Source: Bacillus sp. V59.32b (lineage in GTDB: Bacteria > Bacillota > Bacilli > Bacillales > DSM-1321). From it: a stretch of DNA of 64,000 bases. The stretch spans positions 1 through 64,000 of the forward strand of contig NZ_QVTC01000030.1 of NCBI RefSeq assembly GCF_003429085.1, given 5' to 3'. Made by a program: the position numbers and the translations under genes. Below, one piece after another: positions 17,258 to 26,777 of the stretch (position 1 is the stretch's first letter; each line of letters begins with the position of its first letter). The notes below the pieces were generated by a model that did no database searches, was not told the origin of the DNA, and saw only the letters and a list, made by a program, of their open reading frames with translations.

Positions 17258-17500
17258 TCAAAAGAAAATTAAGAATGCATACACAAAGGTAAAAACTGCA
17301 ACCAAAGGTATTCCGATTAAAGTTACGAATCTCCATTTCCCTTTTCCTAATATCGCAAATAGCAGGGAAATACCAGCCAACATAAGTATGAGATTAGTAC
17401 CTTGTTGTCCATTTGCCGGTAGTGATGGTCCAATCCAAATCCAAAACAATAATGTTAAGATAAAGAACATAATAGAAAGGATACCAAAACTTTCTCGCAT
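17258..17500 (-). CDS. Small membrane protein, unknown
   Basis: 80 residues on the minus strand, with RBS AAGGGGGG placed correctly before the ATG at 17500. Three hydrophobic helices (about 5-24, 34-50, 56-78) are joined by short polar turns, one containing GQQGTN and one GKGKWR. The overlapping plus-strand frame has no RBS and is a shadow. The family is not recognised. It stands alone, divergent from the acetyltransferase gene 77 bp away. Confidence 0.68.
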   Translation of the reverse strand: MRESFGILSIMFFILTLLFWIWIGPSLPANGQQGTNLILMLAGISLLFAILGKGKWRFVTLIGIPLVAVFTFVYAFLIFF

Positions 17501-17577
17501 TCTTATCCCCCCTTATCATCTTGTGGATTATATTACCATATTTTTTCAATTAACGGGTGTTGGAAGGGAGATTTATA

Positions 17578-18075
17578 ATGACAATTCTTTCGGAAAGATT
17601 ATATTTTCAACCATATGAAGAAAAAGATTTCGAATTCCTGTTTTCTTTGTTGTCAGATCCTAAAATGGTTCAATATATTGGGAATGGGCAAACGAGAAAT
17701 GGAGCAAAGAAATTTTTGGATTGGATATATTGTACATACGAAGCCGGGCCGGATTTGGGATTGATGGTACTAGTCCGGAAAGAAGACAACACGCCAATTG
17801 GGCATGCTGGTCTAGTTCCTCAGGTAATTGATCGGGAAGAGGAAATTGAAATAGGGTACTGGATTGCCCAGGATTATTGGGGTAAGGGTTATGCGACAGA
17901 AGCAGCGAAGGCTCTCAGGGATCACGGAATCAATCAACTAGGCAAAAAAAGATTAATTGCCTTGATTCAACCTGGAAATTTGGCTTCGCGAGAAGTAGCA
18001 AAGAAGATTGGGATGAACTGTGAGAAGGAAATCGTATTATCGGGGCAGCACGTTTGTGTGTATTCTAATTCTTAG
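17578..18075 (+). CDS. GNAT-family N-acetyltransferase (RimJ/RimL-like)
   Basis: 165 residues. The ATG at 17578 (MTILSERLYF) follows GGAAGGGAG; a TTG at 17557 has no RBS. The opening SERLYFQPYEEKDF is typical of RimJ/RimL-type acetyltransferases. Motif A, with EIEIGYWIAQDYWGKGYATE, supplies the acetyl-CoA pyrophosphate loop (Q/R-xx-G-x-G/A as WGKGYA). The C-terminal ASREVAKKIGM matches the usual end of the fold. Substrate (protein N-terminus or small molecule) cannot be told. A terminator follows 48 bp downstream. Confidence 0.88.
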   Translation: MTILSERLYFQPYEEKDFEFLFSLLSDPKMVQYIGNGQTRNGAKKFLDWIYCTYEAGPDLGLMVLVRKEDNTPIGHAGLVPQVIDREEEIEIGYWIAQDYWGKGYATEAAKALRDHGINQLGKKRLIALIQPGNLASREVAKKIGMNCEKEIVLSGQHVCVYSNS

Positions 18076-18122
18076 GAAGTCATCTGGTCACTTTTTATTT
18101 ATAGGAATGGTTCTATTTATAG

Positions 18123-18157
18123 ACCGTCTAGTGTTCCAAGCACCGGACGGTTTTTTT
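18123..18157 (+). terminator. Intrinsic terminator after the GNAT gene
   Basis: ACCGTC (18123-18128) / GACGGT (18146-18151) with an inner GTG/CAC pairing, followed by TTTTTTT. Confidence 0.85.
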
Positions 18158-18370
18158 ATGGCTTGAAGCCAGCATTTTAGCAAGTTTAGAAGTTTATTAC
18201 CAAGGGTAAAGATAAAAAATTTGTTAAAAAATGGCGAAAATTGTTGAAATTCCACCTCTAAAGTTTTATCATTAATAGATATATAGATATTCACTAAACA
18301 GCAATCTAATTTTAAATGACAGAATTATTAATAAAACAGAGAAATTCGAATAGGAAAGGTGAGTCGGAAG

Positions 18371-18589
18371 TTGACTGTGTTATACGGAAGTGTAGAGTAC
18401 TTTGAAAGTGAAATCCTAAGTTATCTGGAAAAGAACCAAATTAGAGCGTTGACTAGGGAAGATTATATATCTATCATAAATTCCGGACTGGAGTATGAAA
18501 TTTTGTATGATTTCGTAGGGGACGAAAAACATCGGGTAGAATGTTTGCAGAATCTGTCCAACGCATGTGAAAAGCTTGTGGTTCGTTAA
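18371..18589 (+). CDS. Small hypothetical protein
   Basis: 72 residues if started at the TTG at 18371, which follows AAAGGTGAG with 8-9 nt spacing; an in-frame GTG at 18359 falls inside that RBS. The product is soluble, acidic and probably helical (SEILSYLEKNQIRALTREDY). I do not recognise a family. It lies 33 bp before a DUF2187-like gene and may be co-transcribed with it. The start is the main uncertainty. Confidence 0.5.
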   Translation: MTVLYGSVEYFESEILSYLEKNQIRALTREDYISIINSGLEYEILYDFVGDEKHRVECLQNLSNACEKLVVR

Positions 18590-18622
18590 TCTCCAAAAGT
18601 AAATTATGAGGAGAATTCTATT

Positions 18623-18838
18623 ATGCAAGAAGCAAATAAGATTTCATATAGTAGGAAACAGGCAAAAGTAGGTGATACGATTCTTTTTGAAAGAAAAGAA
18701 ATCTCATGTGAAGGAATCGTATTTCAAGTAAGAGAAAATAGTGTTCTGGTCGAGATTTCAAAGGAAATGGCCCAAGTTTTGGATTATGAAACGCCAAACA
18801 CTGTCGTTCGCCATGGGAATTATACGATCAGGAAATAG
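18623..18838 (+). CDS. YkvS-like DUF2187 family protein
   Basis: 71 residues with a small beta-barrel pattern: VGDTILFERKEISCEGIVFQ, then VLVEIS and the closing NTVVRHGNYTIRK. This matches the DUF2187/YkvS family of small KOW-like proteins in Bacilli, whose function is unknown to me. RBS GAGGAG precedes the ATG. A perfect bidirectional hairpin separates it from the convergent HU gene. Confidence 0.72.
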   Translation: MQEANKISYSRKQAKVGDTILFERKEISCEGIVFQVRENSVLVEISKEMAQVLDYETPNTVVRHGNYTIRK

Positions 18839-18844
18839 CGGGAA

Positions 18845-18882
18845 AAAGTAAGAGGGTGTCCTAATGGACACCCTCTTACTTT
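18845..18882. terminator. Bidirectional hairpin terminator
   Basis: A perfect 17-bp stem AAAGTAAGAGGGTGTCC (18845-18861) / its complement (18866-18882) with a TAAT loop, between convergent genes. The tails are short (CTTT on both strands). Confidence 0.85.
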
Positions 18883-18918
18883 GCGAAGATCGTATGAATG
18901 CTCTAAAATATGATTCTA

Positions 18919-19206
18919 TTACTTCTTCTTCTTGCCAGCTACAGCTTCTTTAAGCGCTTTACCAGGTTTGAAAGCTGGTACTTTGCTTGCAGCGATAGAA
19001 ATCTCTTTACCTGTTTGTGGGTTACGGCCTTTACGTGCAGCACGGCTGCGAACTTCAAAGTTACCAAAACCTATTAGTGAAACTTTGTCACCTTTTTTTA
19101 ATGCTCCTGAAACTGTTGAGAATACTGCATCTACTGCTTTAGCTGCATCTTTTTGTGAAAGACCAGCTGTTTTTGCTACTTGACCAACGAATTCTGTTTT
19201 GTTCAT
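18919..19206 (-). CDS. DNA-binding protein HU
   Basis: 95 residues. The full HU fold is present: N-terminal helices ([12 protein letters not shown]), the LIGFGNFEV strand, and the DNA-grasping arm with [12 protein letters not shown] and the [16 protein letters not shown] end, plus a Lys4 tail. HU bends DNA and packs the nucleoid. The RBS AAGGAG lies 9 bp before the ATG. The canonical B. subtilis hbs lies elsewhere in the genome, so this may be a second copy; that cannot be decided from one window. Confidence 0.95.
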   Translation of the reverse strand: MNKTEFVGQVAKTAGLSQKDAAKAVDAVFSTVSGALKKGDKVSLIGFGNFEVRSRAARKGRNPQTGKEISIAASKVPAFKPGKALKEAVAGKKKK

Positions 19207-19262
19207 TTCAAAAACTCCTTAGAAAAAAATTATAATCCTATTAATTATTGGATTATTCTTTA

Positions 19263-19291
19263 TTTTTATCACAACGCACATGAGTTCGCAA
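19263..19291 (-). promoter_or_regulatory. Probable HU gene promoter with upstream 0A-box-like site
   Basis: On the minus strand TTGCGA (19291-19286), 17 bp and TAAAAA (19268-19263), with a TGA extended -10. The predicted leader is about 50 nt. A perfect TTTGTCGAA, the Spo0A-box consensus, lies just upstream of the -35 at 19308-19316 on the plus strand. Confidence 0.45.
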
Positions 19292-19319
19292 GCGGTTTTT
19301 GGTATTTTTTGTCGAATTC

Positions 19320-19659
19320 GGTAGAAACCTGAAGGAAAATAGAAAAACCAACCAATTAATTTGGCTGGCTTAATAAATCACTAAACAATATCCTCAATAT
19401 CTAGAATGTTCTGCGAGTTGATTAATTCTCTCTAGAATCCACAGTTAAGGCATGTTTGCAAGAGAGATACAGGATGAAATACTGCTGCCGCTGCGGATGT
19501 TTCGAGTTGGTACAACCAGTTAATAGTAAGTGAAAATACTGCCCCCCATTATCTGGTTAAAGAGGTCTCAAATAGCGGTAATATAACCATTTCCTCTAAA
19601 GGGTAGCAAAGAAAGCAGAGTTATCCAAAAATTGGATGATATCTACGATGCTTTCTAAT
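19320..19659. other. Non-coding gap between the HU promoter and MFS gene
   Basis: No start codon with an RBS and no recognisable protein fragment is seen. The only structure is GAAAGCA (19611-19617) / TGCTTTC (19649-19655) with an inner CCAA/TTGG pair. Read on the minus strand it is followed by TTTGCT and may terminate the MFS transcript weakly. Confidence 0.4.
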
Positions 19660-20853
19660 TTATGCTTCAACTTTTTGTTGCCCTCTCCATACTATGGTCA
19701 AGATAAATCCAGCCATGAGCACAATTGAGGCAAAGATATAAGGCAAGTTGATATTCAAGTCAAAGAGGATTCCTGCCAAAGCAGGTCCGATGATATTTCC
19801 CAGACTTGTGTATGTGGAGTTCATTCCTGCGACGAAGCCTTGCTCGTCTCCTGCCAGCTTCGAAAGCATTGTTGTTAATGCAGGGCGAAGTAAGTCACAA
19901 GCTAAAAAAACAATAAAGGTGACGATCATGACTATCCAATAGCCACTGATAAACACAGAGAGCGATATAAAGATGGCAGCCACCAGAAGTGTGATTTGAA
20001 TGAGTCTTTTCTCGCCTATTTTTTCAACGAGTTTTCCAAATATGACTACCTGTGCAACGACCCCGAAAATCGCCCCCACTGTAATAAGTATGGATATATC
20101 CTTCGGAGTGAAGCCAAATTTCTCATCAACAAAAAGTCCGAACATGGTTTCATAGGCGGCCAATCCGAAAGCAAGAACAAATACAATAATTAAGGGGATA
20201 AAATACAAAGGGTGAAACGATTTCTTCAACTCTCCTATAAAGCTTATCCTTACTTTATTGCTTCCCATTTCCGTTAATTGTTCTTTCGATAAAGGCTCTT
20301 TCAGGAGGATTAATGAGAAGATAGCAGCTACAAGCGCAATGCCGGCAGCAAAGAAGAATGGAGCCCGTACACCTAAATCAGCAATAAATCCGCCAACCCC
20401 CGGTCCGATTATGAAGCCCGCGCTTATTGCGGCCGAGACATACCCCAGGGCTTTAGGCCTTTCCTCAAGGGAGGTTATATCTGCCACAAACGCGGTAACT
20501 GCAGGCGTAATGAACGCGGCACCAATTCCACCTAGAATTCTCGATAAAAAAAGAACCGAAACATGATTCCCTAACCCGAAAAGCAGCTCCGAAAAAGCGA
20601 AAACGAAGAGACCCGAAACAATCAGCTTTTTTCTCCCGTATTTATCAACCCAAACGCCGGCAATCGGTGAAACGACCAATTGAGCAAAGGCAAAAGCTGC
20701 CACCAGGTACCCCATGATTTCGCCGGATAAATTTAAGGCTCTCATATAGGAAGGCATAATCGGAACAACTAAGCCAATTCCCAAAAACGCTATAAATAAA
20801 TTACTTAATAATAAAATTAGTGACAGGTTTTTCTTTCTTGATGGGGGTCCCAT
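19660..20853 (-). CDS. MFS multidrug efflux transporter, NorA/Bmr-like (DHA1)
   Basis: 397 residues with 12 predicted membrane helices. Conserved DHA1 motifs: the loop 2-3 motif GVWVDKYGRKK, a helix-4 RILGGIGAAF, and motif C GPGVGGFIAD in helix 5. Length and the start LILLLSNLFIAFLGIGLVVPIMP fit the NorA/Bmr/Blt subgroup, proton-driven exporters of fluoroquinolones, dyes and other cations in the cytoplasmic membrane. RBS is modest (GAGG). No MerR-type regulator such as BmrR is adjacent. The actual substrates cannot be read from the sequence. Confidence 0.87.
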   Translation of the reverse strand: MGPPSRKKNLSLILLLSNLFIAFLGIGLVVPIMPSYMRALNLSGEIMGYLVAAFAFAQLVVSPIAGVWVDKYGRKKLIVSGLFVFAFSELLFGLGNHVSVLFLSRILGGIGAAFITPAVTAFVADITSLEERPKALGYVSAAISAGFIIGPGVGGFIADLGVRAPFFFAAGIALVAAIFSLILLKEPLSKEQLTEMGSNKVRISFIGELKKSFHPLYFIPLIIVFVLAFGLAAYETMFGLFVDEKFGFTPKDISILITVGAIFGVVAQVVIFGKLVEKIGEKRLIQITLLVAAIFISLSVFISGYWIVMIVTFIVFLACDLLRPALTTMLSKLAGDEQGFVAGMNSTYTSLGNIIGPALAGILFDLNINLPYIFASIVLMAGFILTIVWRGQQKVEA

Positions 20854-21120
20854 TATGTATACCTCATTTTTTAATTTAAAAGTTCTTTGGCAGTTAGTAT
20901 CCGTCCATTTAATGATACTAATGCTAAAAATTCTCTTTTTGTTTCATCACGAAATGGCGGTGTAGATGATTTGCTCATTGTACGTCATATAAAAATGGGA
21001 AGTCAATTAAATGGTCCCGGACTTATATTTGTATAATCCCCAAAAAGAACCGGGCTAAACTGACGGGCTCTAGCTTTATCATGATATTAAATAGTAGGTC
21101 TATCCTTGTAATGAGAAAGA

Positions 21121-21385
21121 TAGTCGAGCGGAAATTCGGTTAGGATCATCGAGCAGAAGTTCAGGTCATCAAGCAGAAATTAGGTTCATCGAACACTAAT
21201 TCAGGTCATCGAGCAGAAATCTGGATTAACGAGCACAAATTTAAATAATCGAGCAGAAATTCAGAAAATCGAGCACAAATTCAAATTATCGAGCACAAAT
21301 TCAAATTATCGAGCAGAAACTCAGATCATCGACCGCCAATTCATATCTTCGAACACAAACTTAGATCATCGAGCCCAAATTGATT
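21121..21385. repeat. Intergenic tandem array 2, 20-bp unit ATCGAGCAGAAATTCAGNTC
   Basis: About 13 contiguous copies in an exact 20-bp register of ATCGAGCA(G/C)AAATTCAG-N3. The unit differs from array 1, but both carry a GAGC core and an A-rich half. Units in the middle (AAATTCAAATT) are the most alike; both ends are degraded. It lies in the region between the divergent MFS and YczE-like genes. Confidence 0.92.
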
Positions 21386-21819
21386 CCGATTTCTTTATTC
21401 ACAGACTTTTTTTTTCAATCTTTTTCCCCAGCGTTTAGAAGTATTGCCGCAAAATTCTTACCGCTAACGCCAAACCCCCGAGATGAGGATGGATGGCGCC
21501 ACGCCATAGCCAATCCAGCGCCACGATGCAGAGATAGCAATAATGGCGTATTTCGCAATCGAGGTGAGTTGCTGAACTGCTAGCCTCCAAATAGGCCCAT
21601 TAAGTTAAATCTTTGTCAGATTCCCAAGAAACAGACCGACTGCAAAAAGCTGAGATAAGTTGAGCTGATACTCCCCCAGCTAAAGCAGTTGACTTTCTTC
21701 GATTCACAATGAAACATTAGTAATTGGTAAGTTTACGTAAAGCAGGCATTAAACAACAATGCATAATGTGTTATATTTGTTTTATTATTTCTTGAAAACA
21801 GAACAGCGGGGGCAAGAGG
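21386..21819. other. Gap upstream of the YczE-like gene, no gene recognised
   Basis: The segment 21440-21580 is more GC-rich than its surroundings and keeps short hydrophobic open stretches on the minus strand (for example SQLFAVGLFLGNL at about 21605-21670), interrupted by stops. They may be relics of a membrane-protein gene. No start with an RBS, no riboswitch core and no terminator is visible. Confidence 0.3.
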
Positions 21820-22461
21820 ATGTATATCTTTGTGAAGTGGGTTATGTTTTTTGGTGGATTAATTCTTTTTGGATTAGGGAACGCCATTGCCGTAGAGGTG
21901 CAATTTCTCGGCCTCCATCCATGGGAGGTATTGAATGTCGCCTTGTTTGAAAGATTGGGCTTCACCATCGGAACTTGGTCAGTCTTATGCGGGTTTTTCC
22001 TTGTGATGATCACACTTGTCATGGATCGGAAATATATTAGTCTAGGAACCTTTCTGAATGCTTTACTGATTGGTCCGATCATGGATTTTTTTTTATGGAC
22101 GGATATGCTGCCAAAGGCGACGTATACGTGGATTGATTATCTGATTATTTTTGTGGGTATTATACTTGCAGGTACGGGTGGAGGAATGTATGTCGCTTCC
22201 GGGGCAGGTGCAGGTCCAAGAGACGGGTTTATGCTATCGATTTCAGAGAAGACCGGCCTTTCCGTCAGCAAGGCAAGAATCATTGTTGAAAGCGTAGTGC
22301 TGGTCATCGGTTTCATTTTGGGCGGTCCTGTTTTCGTTGTCAGCTTTCTGTATACCTTCATCCAAAGTCCAATCTTTCAGCGTTCCTTTCATTATTTCAG
22401 GAGCACTCTGGAGGGAATGCGTAAAAAAGGAACAATTATGGAAACGGTTATTCATAAATAA
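21820..22461 (+). CDS. YczE/YyaS-like integral membrane protein
   Basis: 213 residues, with five to six membrane helices. The glycine-rich stretch GTGGGMYVASGAGAGPRDGFM is characteristic of the YczE group, distantly related to YitT proteins. B. subtilis yczE lies beside sfp and was linked to lipopeptide production. That context is absent here, so no role is proposed. RBS GGGGGCAAGAGG is close to the ATG. A strong terminator separates it from the convergent amidase gene. Confidence 0.8.
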   Translation: MYIFVKWVMFFGGLILFGLGNAIAVEVQFLGLHPWEVLNVALFERLGFTIGTWSVLCGFFLVMITLVMDRKYISLGTFLNALLIGPIMDFFLWTDMLPKATYTWIDYLIIFVGIILAGTGGGMYVASGAGAGPRDGFMLSISEKTGLSVSKARIIVESVVLVIGFILGGPVFVVSFLYTFIQSPIFQRSFHYFRSTLEGMRKKGTIMETVIHK

Positions 22462-22532
22462 AGACTTTGTTAGATAACTCTATCGATATTTGATATTTAA
22501 GCTCTAGAAAACCACGAATTTGGTCTAAAAAA

Positions 22533-22580
22533 AAAGAAACCTTCATCTCGGGAAAGGGTTCCGGAGATGAAGGTTTCTTT
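22533..22580. terminator. Bidirectional intrinsic terminator
   Basis: A perfect 17-bp stem AAAGAAACCTTCATCTC (22533-22549) / complement (22564-22580), with T-rich tails on both strands, between convergent genes. Confidence 0.92.
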
Positions 22581-22587
22581 CATATTC

Positions 22588-24100
22588 TTATAGATTAAAA
22601 TATTTATTCAATCCATTGTAAATGCCTCGTGCGGCTTTTTGCTGATAGGCTTTTGTTGCGATTTCCTTTTCTTCTGTAGGATTTGAAATAAATCCAAGCT
22701 CTACAAGAATAGAAGGCATCTCGTTGTATTTAACAACGTAGAATTCCGCAGGTTTTACGCCCCGGTTTTTCTTTCCAGTACTCTTAATAAGTTCATTCTG
22801 AATACTAGTGGCAAGTTCTTTTTCATTGCCATATTTTGCGTCATAGAAGGTATCTATTCCAGTTGCATTTCCGCCGGAATTGTAATGAATGCTGATGAAA
22901 ACATCCGGTTTATATTGATGGCTGATTGCAACACGTTCGCTGAGCTCTAATTTACGGCTCGTATTAGAGGTGCGGGTCATGATGACCTTTGCACCGGCAT
23001 TTTGAAGAAGAGTCTTCAGTTCATTGGCAGTCGACAAGTTGATGGATCTTTCATTGTGGGTTTTTCCGACTGCGCCAGAATCAGTGCCTCCGTGGCCTGG
23101 ATCAAGAACGATCACTTTGCCTCTAACACCCTTACCCGCTGTAGTAGCAAGCCAGTTCGCTACCCATCCCGTTTTTCCGGTACTGGTTTTGACCTGAACC
23201 CAGCCGTTATCTACAGAAATTTTCTCAAGTTTTGTTCCTCGGTTTACTTTCGTTACGACAGCTGCAGAAGTAGATGCACTTTTGCGGATATTTACACCGT
23301 CTGTCCTAATGACTACATACGATTTACCGGAAGACGTTGTAACCGGCGGCTTTGGTGCAGGTTTCGGTGCAACCGGCGCCTTCGTCGTAAGATAGGAAAG
23401 TGAAGCCCATCCAGTTTTGCCGGATGCCGTTTTTACCTTTCCCCAGCTCCCTTTCTTTTCGTATAAAGAAACCGCCGCATTTTTTTTGACCAAATCAACT
23501 TTGGCCGCAGTAGTGCTTGGCGACTTACGAATATTTAAAGAAGTAGCCGTCACGTAATACTTTGCAGGAGCCTTTGCTGCAGGTTTTGGTGCGGCTGGTG
23601 CCTTCGTCGTAAGGTAAGAAAGCGAAGCCCATCCAGTTTTGCCGGATGCTGTCTTTACCCTTCCCCATGAACCTTTCTTTTCGTACAATGTGACCGCTGC
23701 ATTTTTCTTTACTGAATCAACCCGTGCAGCAGAAGTGCTTGGTGATTTACGAATATTTAAGGTAGTGGCCGTCACATAATACTTGGTACCGCTTGCGACA
23801 GCTGCTTTAGACGCAGTCGGCTTAATCACCGTAACGTATTTTGAGGATACCCATCCGGTTTTTTTTACCGACAGGAACCTTGGACCATCCATTTTGTTGT
23901 TGGGTGATGGTAATCGTCTGCCCTTTTTTGTAGTTCCCGATAACCTTGGACGATGTGGTCGGCTTCTCCCGAATGTTGAGAGTAGTTGCATTTACTTTTG
24001 CCGTTGTAGAGGCAAATACTTGATTCGCAGGAACAGAGATAGTGAATAACGATATTAAGAGTGTGGTAGCTAATAAGAGAGCTCCGAATCTCTTTGTCAT
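22588..24100 (-). pseudogene. N-acetylmuramoyl-L-alanine amidase with four SH3b domains, frameshifted
   Basis: Two overlapping frames make one gene. 24100-23822 encodes a signal peptide (about 1-30) and SH3b domain 1; the other frame, down to 22588, encodes the end of SH3b 1, SH3b 2-4 (repeated TTLNIRKSPSTSA and SGKTGW motifs) and an Amidase_3 domain with zinc ligands in DPGHGG, NERS, SIHYNS and VELGF. The break is in eight A residues (plus-strand T at 23859-23866). Seven A would give VGKKTGWVSSKYV, as in the sister repeats, and a protein of about 503 residues. The design is like B. subtilis YrvJ: a secreted wall hydrolase cutting the amide between muramic acid and peptide. Read error, slippage or true loss are all possible. 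Confidence 0.88.
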
Positions 24101-24511
24101 GTTGTCGCCCCCTTTCCTTAATTTTTTTCCAAGTACAGCAGAATTCGACAGCTGCCATAAACACTATAACTTAAAGCTACTGAAAAATCAGACAAACTTA
24201 GTAAAATGATACAAATTTCGCATGTCGAATTTTGGTGAATAAAACCAGCGTCTTTAGTCTTATTTTTTAGCGTATTATCTTTAAGTTACATAAAAATTAT
24301 CGGATTGTTTGTCGAATTCTTAAGTGTTTTGTAGAAATATAGGATTATTTTACTAGGTATATAGTGTTTTTAATTTAGGTCTATTTCTCTTCAGAGAAAT
24401 TAGATTGCTTCTTTTTTCCTATTTGAAATTTCACTTACAAAATTGGCATTTTTTATAGAAATGAGGGAAAAGTAGTAAGTGTATCTACATAACCTAAAAG
24501 GAGGAGAAAAA
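24101..24511. other. Divergent regulatory gap, amidase and katA
   Basis: AT-rich, no gene. It contains three TGTCGAA heptamers: 24144-24150 (minus), 24233-24239, and the perfect 0A-box consensus TTTGTCGAA at 24308-24316. A hairpin TTTCTCT-TCAG-AGAGAAA lies near 24385-24402. I find no convincing PerR box or sigma-B promoter for katA. Confidence 0.4.
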
Positions 24512-26119
24512 GTGGGAAAAGATCAATCATCCAACAACCAAAAAAAGTCTGAGCGCGAAACCGATGAAACCTTAACAAACGGCCAGGGTCATCCGGTTTC
24601 AAACAACCAGAATATGCGCACGGTCGGCAACAGAGGTCCGGCCACGTTAGAGAACTATGACTTTATTGAAAAAATCAGTCATTTTGACCGTGAAAGGATT
24701 CCAGAGCGTGTCGTTCACGGGAGAGGAGCAGGGGCTCATGGGTACTTTGAAGCCTACGGTAAAGTAGGGGATGAGCACCCTTCAAAGTATACAAGAGCTA
24801 AACTATTTCAGGAAAAAGGCAAACGAACGCCTTTATTGGTCCGCTTTTCTACAGTTATACATGGAACGCATTCCCCTGAGACACTACGAGATCCCCGGGG
24901 ATTCGCTGTCAAAATGTATACAGAGGATGGAAACTGGGATTTGGTAGGAAACAATCTTAAAATTTTCTTTATCCGCGACGCGATGAAGTTTCCGGACTTC
25001 ATTCATGCCTTTAAGCCGGATCCCGTTACGAACATACAGGATGGCGAAAGACAGTTTGATTTCATTTCCAATTCCCCTGAAGCCATGCACATGATAACGT
25101 TCCTGTTCTCGCCATGGGGCATTCCCGCCAATTATAGGCAAATGCAGGGATCGGGAGTAAACACGTACCGGTGGGTCAATGAAGAAGGAAAAGCTGTGCT
25201 TGTAAAGTATCATTGGGAGCCGAAGCAAGGCATTAAGAATCTGACCCAGAAGGATGCTGAAGAAATTCAGGCGAAAAACTTCAACCATGCAACCCAGGAT
25301 TTATATGAAGCAATCGAAAAAGGTGATTATCCGGAATGGGAGCTGCTCGTACAAATCATGAGTGATGATGAACACCCTGAATTGGACTTTGATCCGCTTG
25401 ATGATACAAAGCTATGGCCGGAAGAGAAGTTCCCGTGGTTAGCTGTCGGAAAAATGGTGCTTGATCGAAATCCGAAAGATTACTTCAATGAAGTCGAACA
25501 GGCAGCATTTGGAACTGGTGTATTAGTGGATGGAATGGACTTCTCTGATGACAAGATGCTTCAGGGCAGAACATTCTCTTATTCCGATACTCAGCGCCAT
25601 CGGGTTGGGCCTAACTACTTACAGCTTCCGGTCAACGCGCCTAAAAAGCGGGTTGCCACCAACCAGCGTGGAGGACAAATGCAATACCATGTGAATCTTG
25701 GAGAAGACCAAAATCCGCATATCAACTATGAGCCATCAACACTTGATGGCCTGAAAGAAGCAAAAGAGGGTGGCAGGCCGCATACACCTTATGTTGAAGG
25801 CAAACTTGTAAAGGAAAGCATCGACCGCGAAAACAACTTTGGACAAGCTGGTGAGACCTACAGACACTTCGAAGACTGGGAAAGAGACGAATTGATCACC
25901 AACCTTGTGAATACGTTGGCACCGTGTGATGAAAGAATTAAAACGAAAATGATCGAAATGTTTTATAAGTGTGATGAGGATTATGGTAGAAGAGTAGAAG
26001 AAGGACTACGAAATGCTGATCCCGGTAACACTTCGAGCCGGGAACCGATCGGCTTTGAAGGAGCCGAGGATGCACCTCGAAAAGCGGAAGAAAAAGGTCA
26101 TTCCCAGGATCCCTATTAA
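24512..26119 (+). CDS. katA: Monofunctional haem catalase
   Basis: 535 residues. The start is GTG at 24512, 4 nt after a near-perfect AAGGAGGAG; an upstream TTG/GTG frame to 24479 precedes that RBS. Catalytic His69 lies in [16 protein letters not shown], a catalytic Asn in VGNNLKIFF, and the haem-ligand Tyr in [17 protein letters not shown]. It dismutates hydrogen peroxide to water and oxygen. The length matches small-to-mid-size clade 3/1 catalases. The name katA is used for the family; the exact paralogue (katA or katX-like) is not settled. It is monocistronic with its own terminator. Confidence 0.93.
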   Translation: MGKDQSSNNQKKSERETDETLTNGQGHPVSNNQNMRTVGNRGPATLENYDFIEKISHFDRERIPERVVHGRGAGAHGYFEAYGKVGDEHPSKYTRAKLFQEKGKRTPLLVRFSTVIHGTHSPETLRDPRGFAVKMYTEDGNWDLVGNNLKIFFIRDAMKFPDFIHAFKPDPVTNIQDGERQFDFISNSPEAMHMITFLFSPWGIPANYRQMQGSGVNTYRWVNEEGKAVLVKYHWEPKQGIKNLTQKDAEEIQAKNFNHATQDLYEAIEKGDYPEWELLVQIMSDDEHPELDFDPLDDTKLWPEEKFPWLAVGKMVLDRNPKDYFNEVEQAAFGTGVLVDGMDFSDDKMLQGRTFSYSDTQRHRVGPNYLQLPVNAPKKRVATNQRGGQMQYHVNLGEDQNPHINYEPSTLDGLKEAKEGGRPHTPYVEGKLVKESIDRENNFGQAGETYRHFEDWERDELITNLVNTLAPCDERIKTKMIEMFYKCDEDYGRRVEEGLRNADPGNTSSREPIGFEGAEDAPRKAEEKGHSQDPY

Positions 26120-26137
26120 GTTAAATAGTTGAAAGTA

Positions 26138-26176
26138 AAGAACCTTGAGCCGGTAACGGTTGCAAGGTTCTTTTTT
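26138..26176 (+). terminator. Intrinsic terminator after katA
   Basis: AAGAACCTTG (26138-26147) / CAAGGTTCTT (26163-26172) followed by a run of T. Confidence 0.9.
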
Positions 26177-26312
26177 AAAGATAAATAAGCCCCATGCTTA
26201 TAGGTCATTTTACTGGCAAAAAAAGCAATAATCCGTTAAAATAAGTATATTCTTCTTTTTACTTTTTACAGGTTCAGTTCATACGATTGGTTCTCTGAAG
26301 GGAGATAGAGAA

Positions 26313-26543
26313 ATGATTAAGCTATTATCTGCACTCATACTTCCCGCTTTGCTTGTTCTGCTGTTTACCAGAGTGACCTATAACCGCGTCATCGGTCTTG
26401 CGTTGACAGTGGCATTAATTGCGGCGTCTGCGTATAAAGGGTATACGCATGAGTGGTGGTTAATTATCATAGATGCATTTTCACTGACTGTTGGCTTTTG
26501 GTTATCCTCAAGGATGATGGAGAAAAACGCGTCAAGCGCCTAG
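26313..26543 (+). CDS. csbA: CsbA-family small membrane protein
   Basis: 76 residues with three short hydrophobic helices (about 3-20, 25-42, 48-66) and a charged end (RMMEKNASSA). Length, sequence style (RVTYNRVIGLALTVALIAASAYKGYTH) and position directly before uvrB match CsbA of B. subtilis, a sigma-B-controlled membrane protein of unknown role. RBS AAGGGAG precedes the ATG. A clear sigma-B promoter was not found upstream. Confidence 0.88.
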   Translation: MIKLLSALILPALLVLLFTRVTYNRVIGLALTVALIAASAYKGYTHEWWLIIIDAFSLTVGFWLSSRMMEKNASSA

Positions 26544-26601
26544 TAAGGTGCTTTTTTTTATGGAACCTCTCTCAATGATGGAGCCTTTGTCGAAAGAAAA
26601 A

Positions 26602-26615
26602 CGAATGAACGTTCG
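26602..26615. promoter_or_regulatory. LexA (DinR) SOS box upstream of uvrB
   Basis: CGAATGAACGTTCG matches the Bacillus LexA consensus CGAAC-N4-GTTCG with a single mismatch. It lies 163 bp before the uvrB start and just upstream of the putative -10 at 26648-26653, where LexA would block RNA polymerase until DNA damage. Confidence 0.8.
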
Positions 26616-26644
26616 CTTTTTGCTGGTTTGTTTTCGTGGTTATG

Positions 26645-26653
26645 TGGTAGAAT
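26645..26653 (+). promoter_or_regulatory. Extended -10 promoter element for uvrBA
   Basis: GTGGTAGAAT contains TG-n-TAGAAT (-10 at 26648-26653). The -35 is poor. The leader is about 120 nt. A 0A-like TTTGTCGAA lies upstream at 26586-26594. Confidence 0.45.
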
Positions 26654-26777
26654 GTGTATATGAAAGTCAAAGAAATGGCTATAAATATATAGATACAGGT
26701 AAAGAGGGACCTGAAAAGATCCTTCTTCTTTTAATAGAAATACAGTTATATTGTAAAGACAATGGGAGGTTTGCCGA

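Noticed and set aside
17223-17618. Plus-strand 131-codon frame
   Set aside because: No RBS; composition is that of the antisense of the 80-residue membrane protein, which has a strong RBS on the minus strand.
18088-18294. 68-codon minus-strand frame after the GNAT gene
   Set aside because: It spans the terminator hairpin and has no RBS.
21440-21580. Riboswitch in the GC-richer segment before the YczE-like gene
   Set aside because: No known SAM, cobalamin, c-di-GMP, c-di-AMP or T-box core could be recognised, and no expression platform (terminator) follows.
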